A stretch of 64,000 nt of DNA, from assembly GCA_019359075.1 (NCBI GenBank), contig JAHHIB010000019.1, forward strand, positions 23,287-87,286. The letters are read 5' to 3'. The position numbers were made by a program, and so were the translations under genes. The notes beneath the pieces are model-generated. The model had not been told where the DNA came from, searched no databases, and saw only the letters and a program-made list of their open reading frames with translations. Positions 16,130 to 24,932 of the stretch are shown in pieces; positions within the stretch are counted from its first letter, which is position 1; every line of letters starts with the position of its first letter. The DNA is from Kalymmatonema hyalinum WJT4-NPBG1. Its GTDB lineage: Bacteria > Cyanobacteriota > Cyanobacteriia > Cyanobacteriales > Nostocaceae.

Positions 16130-16439
16130 ACTGTATCTCATTGTCGGAATGGCATTGGTGACGTTTTCAATTCGCTATGGATTCATTGGGATCAGTCGTC
16201 GGATTAAGCTGCCTGCTTCAGTGACGCAAATGCTGCGCTATATCCCTCCTGCAGTTTTAACAGCGATCGCAGTTCCTGCAGTTTTGATAACGAATGGCGG
16301 TGAACTCATGCTCAATTACACCAATGCTCGTTTGGTGGGAGCGATCGCTGCAATTTTGATTAGCTTTTGGACAAAAAATTTGCTGTTGACTATTGTGCTG
16401 GGAATGCTGGTATTTTTTTGCTGGCAGTGGCTTGTGTAA
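16122..16439 (+). CDS. azlD: AzlD-family exporter, small subunit
   Basis: A 105-residue protein with four hydrophobic segments, normal for AzlD. LRYIPPAVLTAIAVPAVL and the end segment FWTKNLLLTIVLGMLVF match the family. It starts inside the last codons of azlC (ATGAATGAACTG) and is the partner subunit of that exporter. A hairpin follows the stop. Confidence 0.92.
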   Translation: MNELYLIVGMALVTFSIRYGFIGISRRIKLPASVTQMLRYIPPAVLTAIAVPAVLITNGGELMLNYTNARLVGAIAAILISFWTKNLLLTIVLGMLVFFCWQWLV

Positions 16440-16451
16440 ATTTCATCCAGA

Positions 16452-16482
16452 AAGGGCGATTAGACCAACCCTAATCGCCTTC
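16452..16482 (+). terminator. Hairpin downstream of azlCD
   Basis: GGGCGATTAG (16454-16463) pairs with CTAATCGCCT (16471-16480) around a 7-base loop, 12 bases after the azlD stop. There is no long T-tract, so it may be a weak terminator or an mRNA-stabilising hairpin. Confidence 0.45.
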
Positions 16483-16638
16483 AGCACCAAATCAGAACCG
16501 CTCATTGTACTAAATCCTCGGTCTCAAAAAACAAGCCAGGTGTATAAGTTGTGTGATCGATGAACTCATTTGTAGAAATTATGTGAAGAAACTACGAAAA
16601 ATCGATAGAATTATGAATGTTTATGCAGAGTAAGTGCA

Positions 16639-17184
16639 ATGGTATCACATCCAACAGTGCCACGAAAATTAACTTTTCATAAAAATACTGTAAGTCTATC
16701 GAGTAATAGTAGTATATTGAGTACGGACTTGAATAGCCAAAACTACACTCTTTTGGATCTGTCTTCCAAAGTAGAATACGCGCTGCTGGCACTTCTAGAA
16801 CTGGCTAGCAATAAGGGAAAGAGAGCCCCTCTAACTATGAGTGAAATCACTGCAAAGCAACCGATACCGGAGCGATATCTGGAACAAATTCTTACCAATT
16901 TGCGGCGAGCAGGTGTTGTACAGAGTCATCGTGGCTCAAGAGGAGGCTTCGTTTTAGTTCGTGAACCTTGGCAAATTACTTTGCTGGAAATTGTCACTTT
17001 GGTGGAAGGTGAACGCAAAGAGAGAGGATCCTCTGTTACTCCCACTTTGGAAAGGAATTTGGTTCATGAAATTTGGGAGCAAGCCAACATCGCCTCTATT
17101 GAGGTTTTGCGCAGCTATACACTGCAAGACTTGTGTCAGCAAAGAGAGGCTCGCTTGCAGCAGGGTCCAATGTATTACATTTAG
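16639..17184 (+). CDS. Rrf2-family transcriptional regulator (copy 1)
   Basis: An Rrf2 winged-helix protein. The family normally begins MELSxKxEYALLAL, which here corresponds to LDLSSKVEYALLALLELA at about residue 39, so translation may really begin at TTG 16753 (143 residues). The first 38 residues encoded from ATG 16639 look unlike the family. The wing motif GSRGGFVLVREPWQITLLEIV is clear. The cysteines that ligate Fe-S clusters in IscR/NsrR are absent, so it is not a standard Fe-S sensor; it is closer to CymR-type members. It may regulate the neighbouring transporter genes; a related copy lies at 21013. Confidence 0.88.
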   Translation: MVSHPTVPRKLTFHKNTVSLSSNSSILSTDLNSQNYTLLDLSSKVEYALLALLELASNKGKRAPLTMSEITAKQPIPERYLEQILTNLRRAGVVQSHRGSRGGFVLVREPWQITLLEIVTLVEGERKERGSSVTPTLERNLVHEIWEQANIASIEVLRSYTLQDLCQQREARLQQGPMYYI

Positions 17185-17617
17185 ACACTCTCAGAGTCAC
17201 CATATGCGCATAGCAAAAGATTTCACACAGTTAGGCAAACGAACTCTAGTTCGCTGAAGCGAGATTCCCTAACACTGGGAGGTGATTGCGTGGAAGGCGA
17301 TCGCCTTTATGCGGGGCTGAGTCCAGAGGACACGCACTCGCGTTCGTGCCATCGCTCACAAAGCAGCCGCTTTTATCAAAGATTTCATTCGATTAAAGCG
17401 CCGCTACCATTTAATTGTAACAATGCTCACTTTAAAGCGCAGGCAAGTGCAGAGTGTAGGAGAAAAAGCGGTGCGGGAGGGAAACCTTCCGGAGCCACCC
17501 CCGTGCGGAGGTTCCCTCCGCCCTTGGGGAGTGGCGTCAAACGACTGGCGCTTTTGGGGCGCGGCGGAGAATGTTACTACTTTTCTGACTACACCCTACA
17601 ACTCACGCCCAGCTTCA
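17185..17617. other. Repeat-rich spacer without a supported gene
   Basis: This spacer holds HIP1 sites, a GC-rich block at 17430-17570 with palindromes such as GGAGGTTCCCTCCG, and a copy of the dispersed motif AGTGGCGTCAAACGACTGGCGC. A related block is found at 44400-44460. Open frames here are products of the repeat composition. Confidence 0.55.
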
Positions 17618-18058
17618 TTACTCAACTATGACTGTATTTAACGAGTCCAGAGGAACTGTAAAGACGTAATAGACAACCCCAATTCCCAGAAGTATGACAG
17701 CGAGGCTGGAGAGGATAACCCATCGATCTGCTGGTTCGTAGGTATCCTCGTCGATGTCGCGACGCACAGTCAGGTAATGCTGACCTGAAAGCATTACTGT
17801 TAGCAAACCAACTAATGAAAAGGCTAAACCTAACTTCCAACCATTACCAGGTGCTTGAGGTGCCAGAGGAGGACGGAGGAGACGCAAGCGGACAATAAGA
17901 ACACCAAACCCCATCAGGGCAATTCCACTCCTCATCCATGCTAGATAAGTACGTTCGTTTGCTAAATGCTCCCGCACTCTATCTGAACGTGGTTTCGTTG
18001 ACTTTTCTTTTTCTGAAGCTTCTCCATTAGCCTTCATAAATTTGAATGGTAGCTGCAT
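17618..18058 (-). CDS. DUF202 (YidH-like) small membrane protein
   Basis: A 146-residue protein with a charged N-terminal tail, then the DUF202 signature LANERTYLAWMRSGIALMGFGVLIVRLRL and three transmembrane helices, at about 40-62, 80-105 and 118-140. DUF202 proteins are inner-membrane proteins of unknown function found next to transporters and in vacuolar polyphosphate (VTC) proteins. A single gene, convergent with the upstream Rrf2 region. Confidence 0.88.
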   Translation of the reverse strand: MQLPFKFMKANGEASEKEKSTKPRSDRVREHLANERTYLAWMRSGIALMGFGVLIVRLRLLRPPLAPQAPGNGWKLGLAFSLVGLLTVMLSGQHYLTVRRDIDEDTYEPADRWVILSSLAVILLGIGVVYYVFTVPLDSLNTVIVE

Positions 18059-18550
18059 TGATACAACCTTTTAATCTCTTCTATGAAACTGAGCAAAATC
18101 TATTTTAGAAAAGTTAATCTTCCTCTTCTATATTTGTTTGAAGAGTATTCCAAACCTGACAATAAGAATTAAAATGAATATTTTAATTTCTTGAAAAAGT
18201 AATAAACTTTATTTGTATTATACAGCAAAATTAATAAAATTTTAAGACTTCTATTATGTTAATTTTAAATAAGGCAGTGAAATCTGAGAGCAATTTTAAA
18301 GACTTTCATAATATTTCTATTTTTTTATATTTTTTATTTTCTGAATTCAAGTCAAAAATATGGCATAAGTTTGACTACGTTTGAACTCAGAATCATTTGT
18401 CATAATTGGATTTGAGATTTTTTTTGAGACGAAGTCGAAAGTCGAGGTGACAAAACCTGAGATTTCTTCGTCTTTGCAATCGTTTTTTCCTTTCTAAATC
18501 TCAGGGATTTTTCTGTGGGGTCATTCTGATTTGTGAATTCTAAGTTTTTT
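18059..18550. other. AT-rich spacer without a supported gene
   Basis: About 490 bases, strongly AT-rich with homopolymer runs, lying between two minus-strand genes. The part at 18059-18200 probably carries the DUF202 promoter. No repeats, RNA gene or open frame of note. Confidence 0.5.
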
Positions 18551-19276
18551 TCAATTTTTTTCAACTTCAGATGCAACTTCAGGTGTTTTCCAAAGGTTCT
18601 TACTTACACTCAGCAAGCAAAAAAAGCTTATGACTAAAGTGAGTACAGCCAAAGCAGGATTTTCCAAAGTGTGACAGTCCACTAATATCAAAACTCCCAA
18701 CCCAATCAGAACAAAGGGAACAAGTTGATTACCGTAGCGGGTTAAGATATCAACCATCATCGGTATGCGGGTTAACTGGTATGCTGTATAACACCAAACT
18801 GCCACAAGCGAGAAAAATACTCCCAGGATGACTGCCAAACTCTCCCAAGTACTGCTAGCAAATAACGGTGCGTAGATAGCTATGTTGTCACTCCCATTAG
18901 CAACTGTCACAGCAGCAACACTATAGGTTTGGGGAGACAAAAAGCTAGTCAACCAAGGTCTATCAGACTCTTCTTTTTCTACCTGTACTTCAGGATTATC
19001 GTTATCCTCCTGGTTTAGCCAACGACTGATGCCAATCATAATGGGAGCAATGCCTAGCAATCCGATCCAAGGTTCAGGTAGGATTAGGCTGCCGAAGAAA
19101 CTAGGTAGGCTGGCGATAACCAAGCCACTAAAACCAAGGTATTGACCAGTAATGATGTGACGACTACGGAACATTGCATTCACCTGGGAGAAAAACAGAG
19201 AGAGAATGACAATGTCGTCGAGGTTGGTAGCAACGAAGGCAGACAGCCCTGTGGGAATTGCTGTGTATAAGCTCAT
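18551..19276 (-). CDS. CadD-family cadmium-resistance-type transporter (copy 1)
   Basis: A 241-residue protein with the CadD fold. An N-terminal AFVATNLDDIVILSLFFSQV carries the conserved ATNxDD motif, followed by HIITGQYLGF, a hydrophilic linker around 100-125, SPQTYSVAAVTVANGSDNIAIYAPLFA with the conserved ANGxDNI motif, and a C-terminal helix hairpin. CadD proteins are inner-membrane transporters linked to cadmium resistance; the acidic residues in TNLDD and NGSDN are likely cation-binding. Two further paralogues lie at 21.5 and 22.3 kb, each next to regulator genes. Confidence 0.88.
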   Translation of the reverse strand: MSLYTAIPTGLSAFVATNLDDIVILSLFFSQVNAMFRSRHIITGQYLGFSGLVIASLPSFFGSLILPEPWIGLLGIAPIMIGISRWLNQEDNDNPEVQVEKEESDRPWLTSFLSPQTYSVAAVTVANGSDNIAIYAPLFASSTWESLAVILGVFFSLVAVWCYTAYQLTRIPMMVDILTRYGNQLVPFVLIGLGVLILVDCHTLENPALAVLTLVISFFCLLSVSKNLWKTPEVASEVEKN

Positions 19277-19843
19277 TTCTGTTTGTCCTTTGTTCTTATC
19301 TTTTGCTTGCGTTGTCTAAGCTGACGTTAGATTTCGTCATCAAGCGATGAACGAATCACCACTGGAGGAGTTGCTTGCTTTGTCGTCATCACCCCGTCAG
19401 AGGCTCGACAGTTTTCACTTTATTGCTACCCATCAGTAGAAGCAAATATTGTTTTTTGTCAAAGTCATAGATTGAATTTATGAATTGTTCTAGCTTTTGT
19501 AAAATAAATCACGCTTATAATTTGTCATTTACAGTTACAAGCAGGAGGTTGACCTTAAGTCTTAATTTCTGACAGCAACGTTTGTGGTATGTTTGACTAT
19601 GAAAGTCTTTAATAGTTTCATTTTTTACTCAGTAGGTAAACAGGAACCTATTTATGAAGTCACTACTGATACTACTTTGCTCTATCTTTTTAACTAGGCT
19701 TAAGTAGAGAAGTTGAAGCGAAATATGTCAGCAAAACTTGAATTTCAACAACGGAATTCCTCTATAATTACCGTACAATACTATACGATATGTTAGCCGA
19801 TAGTGGCGAAAATAAAACACCCAAGAAGTCTTAAAGAGCCAAA
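19277..19843. other. Divergent promoter region between cadD-like and LysR genes
   Basis: No gene is supported in these 567 bases. The stretch separates divergently transcribed genes and should contain both promoters and, as usual for LysR proteins, the operator of the regulator. An AT-rich block with TATAAT at 19762 and the partial dyad ATACTATACGATATG near 19779 lies shortly before the LysR start. Confidence 0.5.
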
Positions 19844-20767
19844 ATGACGCTTGAGCAGTTGCGAATTTTTTTAGCAGTTGCGGAAGTCATGCACTTTACG
19901 CGTGCCGCAGAAACGCTTTACATTACTCAGCCCGCTGTCAGTGCAGCGATTCAAAGCCTGGAAGCAGAATACGGTGTGAAACTATTCCATAGAATTGGTC
20001 GCCATGTCGAAATTACTGATGCTGGGAAGTTGCTCCAAATGGAAGCGCAGAAAATTATTGACCAAGTTTCTTTGACGGAGCGCGGCTTGCGAGAATTGAA
20101 CAATCTGCAACGGGGTGAGTTAAAGTTGGCATCAAGTCTAACTATCGGTAACTACTGGTTACCAGACAAAATTAGCCAGTTCAAGCGCGAATATCCCGGC
20201 ATCCATATCGATTGTACGTTGGGTAATGCAGAAGAAATTTGCGAAGGGACAGCGACAGGGCTTTTTGATTTTGGTTTAGTGACAGGAGAAGTGAAACCCT
20301 CACTAAGGAGCTCTTTGGAGCAGGAAGTTGTGGGGAGCGATCGCCTACAAATTGTTGTCGGCACATCTCACCCTTGGTTTAATCGCACAGAAATTTCCCC
20401 AGCGGAACTGCATGGCACTAGTTGGGTGATGCGAGAGTCAGGTTCGGGAGCGCAACAAATGTTTGAGCAAGCCTTGCAAAATTGGGGAATTGACCCAGCC
20501 GAATTGGATGTTGTTTTCGTCTTCAGCAGTAGCGAAATGGTAAAGGCATTGGTGGAAAGCGGTGTTGGTGCTGCTGCCATTCCTGAATTGATGGTCAGAA
20601 AAGAACTACAGCTGTCTACACTTCACCCAATTCATATCGTAGATAGAGGTTCTGGTACAAAGCTAGAAATTGTTCAACCTGTTTGGAAGCTCAAACACCG
20701 ACAGCGGTTTCAGACTCGAATTGCCAATGCTTTTGAACAAATTTTGACCCAATGCGTTATGGTTTAG
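19844..20767 (+). CDS. LysR-family transcriptional regulator (CysL/YeiE-like)
   Basis: A 307-residue LysR protein. The N-terminal winged helix contains FTRAAETLYITQPAVSAAIQSLE (about residues 18-40), followed by a linker helix and a substrate-binding domain (about 90-300). The segment GELKLASSLTIGNYWLPDKI is typical of the CysL/YeiE subgroup, which often responds to sulfur or oxyanion signals. It is divergent from the first cadD-like gene, so it is a good candidate for that gene's regulator. The effector is unknown. Confidence 0.9.
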   Translation: MTLEQLRIFLAVAEVMHFTRAAETLYITQPAVSAAIQSLEAEYGVKLFHRIGRHVEITDAGKLLQMEAQKIIDQVSLTERGLRELNNLQRGELKLASSLTIGNYWLPDKISQFKREYPGIHIDCTLGNAEEICEGTATGLFDFGLVTGEVKPSLRSSLEQEVVGSDRLQIVVGTSHPWFNRTEISPAELHGTSWVMRESGSGAQQMFEQALQNWGIDPAELDVVFVFSSSEMVKALVESGVGAAAIPELMVRKELQLSTLHPIHIVDRGSGTKLEIVQPVWKLKHRQRFQTRIANAFEQILTQCVMV

Positions 20768-21012
20768 GCGTCTAGTCAGAAGAGCAACACAAGACTTAAC
20801 TCAAATTTTTGCTTTTTTCAATCACTTTTATTTATCAAAACGAAAAATAAAAGTATTTGCTTTTATTAAAGCTCTTCTTTATACTAGGATAACTATGCCA
20901 AAATAAGGTTGTCCATATATTGCCTGCGTGATAGTGACCCAAATTCTATTGTTTAGGCTGATATTCAGCCTCATTGCAGGAAATAACTAACTGGGTCTTT
21001 TTTCTCTTGCAT

Positions 21013-21450
21013 ATGGAACTCTCTAATAAATTTGAGTATGCAATTCTCTCTCTCGTAGCGCTAGCCGCTTGCTATGCTACTGGTGAATCTTTGCAGATCC
21101 GTGAAATAGCAGCGCGACAAAATATACCAAACCGCTATTTAGAAGAAATTCTTGCCACATTAAGGCGTGGAGGTTTGATTAAGAGCATACGCGGCGTCAA
21201 AGGGGGCTACGTTTTAGCACGAGATCCCCAAAAAATGACTCTTCTAGATGCTTTCCGTTGCATAGAAGGATTAGACGCTGTGGGGCGTGAGCAAAATTCC
21301 ACTCCGACAACAGTAGAAACTGAAGTGATTCAACAGATGTGGCAAGATGCGAGTCAAGCAGCTTACTCTGTTCTCGAAAAGTATACGCTCCACGACCTTT
21401 GTGAGCAACGGGAGAAACGACGACAAATGGAACTTATGTACTACATCTAA
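21013..21450 (+). CDS. Rrf2-family transcriptional regulator (copy 2)
   Basis: A 145-residue Rrf2 protein starting MELSNKFEYAILSLVALA, the normal family start; a longer frame from 20974 adds 13 residues that do not resemble the family. Helix-turn-helix LQIREIAARQNIPNRYLEEILATLRRGGLI and wing GVKGGYVLARDPQKMTLLDAF are clear. Only one Cys (in FRCIEG) lies near the Fe-S loop, so cluster binding as in IscR is unlikely. It resembles the copy at 16639 down to the end motif MYYI. It converges on a cadD-like gene and may control the cadD paralogues. Confidence 0.92.
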   Translation: MELSNKFEYAILSLVALAACYATGESLQIREIAARQNIPNRYLEEILATLRRGGLIKSIRGVKGGYVLARDPQKMTLLDAFRCIEGLDAVGREQNSTPTTVETEVIQQMWQDASQAAYSVLEKYTLHDLCEQREKRRQMELMYYI

Positions 21451-21453
21451 CGA

Positions 21454-21512
21454 ATTTATAATTCGTAATTCGTAATTCGTAATTAAGTTGTTAATTATGA
21501 ATTACGAATTAT
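21454..21512. repeat. Heptamer tandem repeat and AT-rich hairpin between convergent genes
   Basis: AATTCGT is repeated about three times (21459-21484), and AATTCGTAATTA pairs with TAATTATGAATTACGAATT (up to 21510). This is a short tandemly repeated heptamer as known in Nostoc-type cyanobacteria, and the hairpin could serve as a two-way terminator for the Rrf2 and cadD-like genes. Confidence 0.6.
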
Positions 21513-22191
21513 TGTCTTCTTTTACAAGAATACCCAAACATAGACAGCTAGCTAGGAGTTTTATTGGGTTCAAAGCGTCACTTTTTAAAACAATAAAAGT
21601 CCCTAATGCCATCAAAACAAAAGGCACAAGATAATTGCCGTATTGAGTTAGGATATCAGCTATTCCTGTTTGATGGGTTAATTTGTATGCGGAATAGCAC
21701 CAAACTCCTATAAGCAGAAAAAAGACCGCTATAATCACCAAAAAACTTCCTAAATCGGTACTTGCAAATAACGGTATGTAAACGCTAATGTTATCGCTAC
21801 CGTTAGCAATAGTGATAGCAGCGACACTGTAGGTTTGGGGAGAAATAAAACTAGCAAAAGTCCTGTCTTCTAATTGTTCTGTTTCTGCTGCGGCTTCATT
21901 TGAAGAATCTTCTTCTTGATTTACCAAACTGCTGATACCTATAGCAATAGGTATCAAACCTAGTAATCCAATCCAGTTTGGCGGTAAGACTAAACCACCA
22001 AATAAACCAGGGAGACTGGCAATGACAAGTGCTGTGAACCCTAGATATTGACCTGCAATAATCTGCCTACGAGTGAAGGTAGAATTTACTTGAGAAAAAA
22101 AGAGCAACAGGATAAGGATATCATCGATATTAGTGGCGGTGAAGGCAACTATCCCTGTGCTAATTGCAGAAACTAACTCACTCATGTACAT
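21502..22191 (-). CDS. CadD-family transporter (copy 2)
   Basis: A 229-residue CadD protein: FTATNIDDILILLLFFSQVNSTFTRRQIIAGQYLGF near the N-terminus, a central acidic linker, ISPQTYSVAAITIANGSDNISVYIPLFA in the second half, and two final helices. It is clearly paralogous to the gene at 18551 and to the divergent neighbour at 22254. The conserved TNIDD and NGSDN acidic motifs are intact, so transport activity is likely. The 60-base space to the divergent third copy should hold both promoters. Confidence 0.88.
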   Translation of the reverse strand: MYMSELVSAISTGIVAFTATNIDDILILLLFFSQVNSTFTRRQIIAGQYLGFTALVIASLPGLFGGLVLPPNWIGLLGLIPIAIGISSLVNQEEDSSNEAAAETEQLEDRTFASFISPQTYSVAAITIANGSDNISVYIPLFASTDLGSFLVIIAVFFLLIGVWCYSAYKLTHQTGIADILTQYGNYLVPFVLMALGTFIVLKSDALNPIKLLASCLCLGILVKEDNNS

Positions 22192-22253
22192 ATCATGATT
22201 TGATTTTTTATAATTTATTATTTTGATGAGATGATATTTTATGATTATTGAGC

Positions 22254-22919
22254 ATGACTCAACTTTGGACAGCTTTGACTGAAAGTATCATCGCCTTCGT
22301 TGCCACCAATATTGATGATATCCTTATCCTGTTGCTATTTTTCTCACAAGTCGATGCCAATTTTCGACGACGACATATTGTCATTGGTCAGTACTTTGGT
22401 TTTGCAGCTATCATCATTGCCAGCTTACCAGGGTTCTTTGGTGGGTTGCTAGTCCCACGAGAATGGATTGGATTTCTGGGATTACTACCTATAGCAATTG
22501 GTTTCAAGCAACTGGTGCAAAAAGAAGAAACTACGGAAGTTCAGACAGTAACGAGTGATTTTCAGCAGTCCTCACATAGTCACCCCATAGTGTCTTTTCT
22601 CTTGAGTCTTTTACATCCTCAAACTTATAAAGTCGCAGCGGTCACGCTTGCTAATGGTGGTGATAATATCAGTATCTACATACCCTTATTTGCTGGTAAG
22701 AGCTTTGCCAGTTTGCAAGTCACTTTAATTGTATTTTTTCTGATGGTAGGGGTTTGGTGTGCTATTGCTTATCTATTAGCTCGTCAAGGTGCGATCGCTT
22801 CTATGTTAAGCCGCTATGCTAGAACTGCTGTTCCTTTCGTGTTGATTTCCCTCGGTCTTTTGATCATGTATGAAAGAGGAACATTCAGCCTATTATTTCG
22901 CTCACACTGGGGAAACTAA
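22254..22919 (+). CDS. CadD-family transporter (copy 3)
   Basis: About 221 residues. FVATNIDDILILLLFFSQVDANFRRRHIVIGQYFGF and LHPQTYKVAAVTLANGGDNISIYIPLFAG show the CadD pattern, with NGGDN in place of NGSDN. The start chosen is ATG 22254; a TTG two codons upstream is less likely. It is divergent from copy 2, and its last 18 bases overlap the convergent TauE/SafE gene. Three paralogues within 4.4 kb point to local duplication with specialisation for different metals or conditions. Confidence 0.88.
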   Translation: MTQLWTALTESIIAFVATNIDDILILLLFFSQVDANFRRRHIVIGQYFGFAAIIIASLPGFFGGLLVPREWIGFLGLLPIAIGFKQLVQKEETTEVQTVTSDFQQSSHSHPIVSFLLSLLHPQTYKVAAVTLANGGDNISIYIPLFAGKSFASLQVTLIVFFLMVGVWCAIAYLLARQGAIASMLSRYARTAVPFVLISLGLLIMYERGTFSLLFRSHWGN

Positions 22920-23699
22920 CTTGTAACTCACCATGAGCAAGAGTGTGTAAATGATAAACCGCAGTGGGCGTTGAGGCGCAAGCTGGCAAAGTTTAGCACC
23001 AAGAAGTACCCCAGGTACAGAGCCGAACCATATTGGTAATACCAAACTCCAGTCAACTGTCCCAAGGGTGAGGTGTCCAAGGGCAGTAAAAAATAATAAA
23101 ATTGCTGCTTGTGAAATATCTGTACCGACTAACTTACGAGCATCTAGCTGAAAAAAGGCAATCAGCACCAATGCAAACATTGAACCGGAGGAGACACTCG
23201 TTAAACCAACTAAACAGCCTAAAAGAGCTCCTACACTCATTGCTAAAGCACGGCCCAACTTCGTTTTTAAGTTAAACTTTGGCAATTCTGGTAATTTCAC
23301 ATTTGGGAAAAATGTCAATAGCAGCAGTTGTGCGAGTGCTGACAAGGTGACAAACAGAATCATCATCCCAACCAATTGCAGCATCATGTGGTCTAGATTA
23401 TGCTCTCCTGTTTGTTTAATGGAGTGCAAAATTCCTACCCCAAACAGCGATCCAGGAACGCTGCCAAAGGCAAGCCATTTCACCACTTGCACGTCCACGG
23501 TTTGCTGCTCCCAGTGCTTGAAGCCGCCGACAAACTTCATCAACGTGGCAGCTACAACATCAGAACTCACAGCGATCGAAGGCGGAACCTGGAACAAAAA
23601 AATAAGCATTGGCGTGATCAGAGATGCTCCGCCAATGCCTGTTAAACCTACAATAATACCAATGAAGAAGCTGAATAAGGGTAGTAATGAGTAATTCAT
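22902..23699 (-). CDS. TauE/SafE-family permease (second in the window)
   Basis: A 265-residue permease with the family's two repeats: FFIGIIVGLTGIGGASLITPMLIFLF at the N-terminus and LLGCLVGLTSVSSGSMFALVLIAFFQL in the middle, then GSVPGVLLGAKL near the end. It belongs to a different subgroup from the copy at 7675, with an about 40-residue cytoplasmic loop around 115-155. It exports sulfite, organosulfur or other anions (family inference). It overlaps the convergent cadD copy 3 by 18 bases. Confidence 0.87.
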   Translation of the reverse strand: MNYSLLPLFSFFIGIIVGLTGIGGASLITPMLIFLFQVPPSIAVSSDVVAATLMKFVGGFKHWEQQTVDVQVVKWLAFGSVPGSLFGVGILHSIKQTGEHNLDHMMLQLVGMMILFVTLSALAQLLLLTFFPNVKLPELPKFNLKTKLGRALAMSVGALLGCLVGLTSVSSGSMFALVLIAFFQLDARKLVGTDISQAAILLFFTALGHLTLGTVDWSLVLPIWFGSVPGVLLGAKLCQLAPQRPLRFIIYTLLLMVSYKLVSPV

Positions 23700-24150
23700 A
23701 CTGCTGTTCTAGTACCAGGGTTTGATGGTGTTTTATCTCTGAGGTGAAACTCAGCGTCATAGATACAATCCCCTGTTGCTTATTAATTCCAAAAACTCAA
23801 TCGGCTTACCGTACTTTAACTTAAAAAGTGGGCAAACGTCCAGAGTAATGGCATATACGGGCATCTTTTTTTTGCTACCAAAGATTAATCGTCGCTTTGA
23901 AGCTGTATAATCCCCAAAACTTGCTCCAAGATGTGACTTACAGCAGCAATTCAGTCGTCATTCGTCAGAAGTAAAAAGGGCTTGATGTCTGGCTTTTAGA
24001 GCTTAGGCTTGTACTTCACGCACGAACAATATGCTGTATATCATTGCCAGAAGACGACGAATTAAACCCCTCCTCACCTTTCCTTGCTCAGGGGAGATGC
24101 GGTGGCAGTGAAGTGCATAATATTAGTCGTACAAACTCTGTTAGGTTCTG
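23700..24150. other. Spacer without a supported gene
   Basis: About 450 bases between divergent genes, expected to contain promoters for the TauE/SafE permease and the PAP2 gene. I see no repeats or convincing small gene; a 65-codon frame at 24044 overlaps the PAP2 start and has no protein-like features. Confidence 0.5.
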
Positions 24151-24894
24151 TTGGAAATGTTTAATACTAATTTCAGCAAGCTTATTCTGTCCTTCCTCAA
24201 CTTCTCTCAAAAACTGCTCGTTGCTCGTTGGCGTTCTCTAGTGTTGCTACTGATAGGGATTTATTTACCTTTGCAAATCTTTGGACTGCTAGCACTAGAG
24301 GTATGGAAGCATGAAGGTGGTTTTCCTTGGGATGTGCCGATTCTCGTAGCAATTCACTCTACAGCACGGGCGCAACTGGATGTTATTGCCGTAACCCTGA
24401 CTGAGTTTAGCTCAATTCGGGTTGTCTTTCCCGTTGTCAGTGTTATAGCGCTAGTGTTGTTAATCCAAAGACGGTGGCGATCGCTCACCTATCTACTCAC
24501 CACTGAGATAGGAAGCGGCATCATCAACCGCACAGCAAAGGAATTCATGCATCGAGTGCGTCCCCATCTGTGGGATTCACTAACTCATGAGTTAGACTTC
24601 TCTTTTCCCAGTGGTCATTCCATGATGAGTATGACGTTGGTGGCAACTCTAGTCATTTTGACATGGGGTAGCGTTTGGTGCTGGGTAGTTCTGATTGTTG
24701 GAAGCTTATTCGTATTGGCTATTGCCTGGACACGACTTTATTTAGGGGTTCACTTTCCCAGTGATATTTTGGCAGGCTGGATGGTTTCCATAGCCTGGGC
24801 AATTGGCGTAAGTCTGATTATTAGACCTCATTTGACTAAGCTCAGCATCGTCAGTGAAACTCCTGCTGCAGAGGAAACAACATTACAAAGTTGA
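24151..24894 (+). CDS. PAP2-family membrane phosphatase
   Basis: A 247-residue membrane protein with about six hydrophobic segments. All three PAP2 catalytic motifs are present: KEFMHRVRP (K......RP, about 130-138), PSGH (about 153-156) and TRLYLGVHFPSD (R.....H...D, about 193-204). Such enzymes dephosphorylate undecaprenyl pyrophosphate, phosphatidic acid or similar lipid phosphates at the outer face of the inner membrane. The gene stands alone, with the convergent beta-barrel candidate downstream. Confidence 0.92.
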   Translation: MEMFNTNFSKLILSFLNFSQKLLVARWRSLVLLLIGIYLPLQIFGLLALEVWKHEGGFPWDVPILVAIHSTARAQLDVIAVTLTEFSSIRVVFPVVSVIALVLLIQRRWRSLTYLLTTEIGSGIINRTAKEFMHRVRPHLWDSLTHELDFSFPSGHSMMSMTLVATLVILTWGSVWCWVVLIVGSLFVLAIAWTRLYLGVHFPSDILAGWMVSIAWAIGVSLIIRPHLTKLSIVSETPAAEETTLQS

Positions 24895-24932
24895 AAGCAA
24901 AAAGCCCTACTCTTTAAACAGGTACGACCACT

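Noticed and set aside
17290..17641. Plus-strand frames of 113 and 72 codons
   Set aside because: They are composed of dispersed repeat sequence and HIP1 sites; no family features or start signals.
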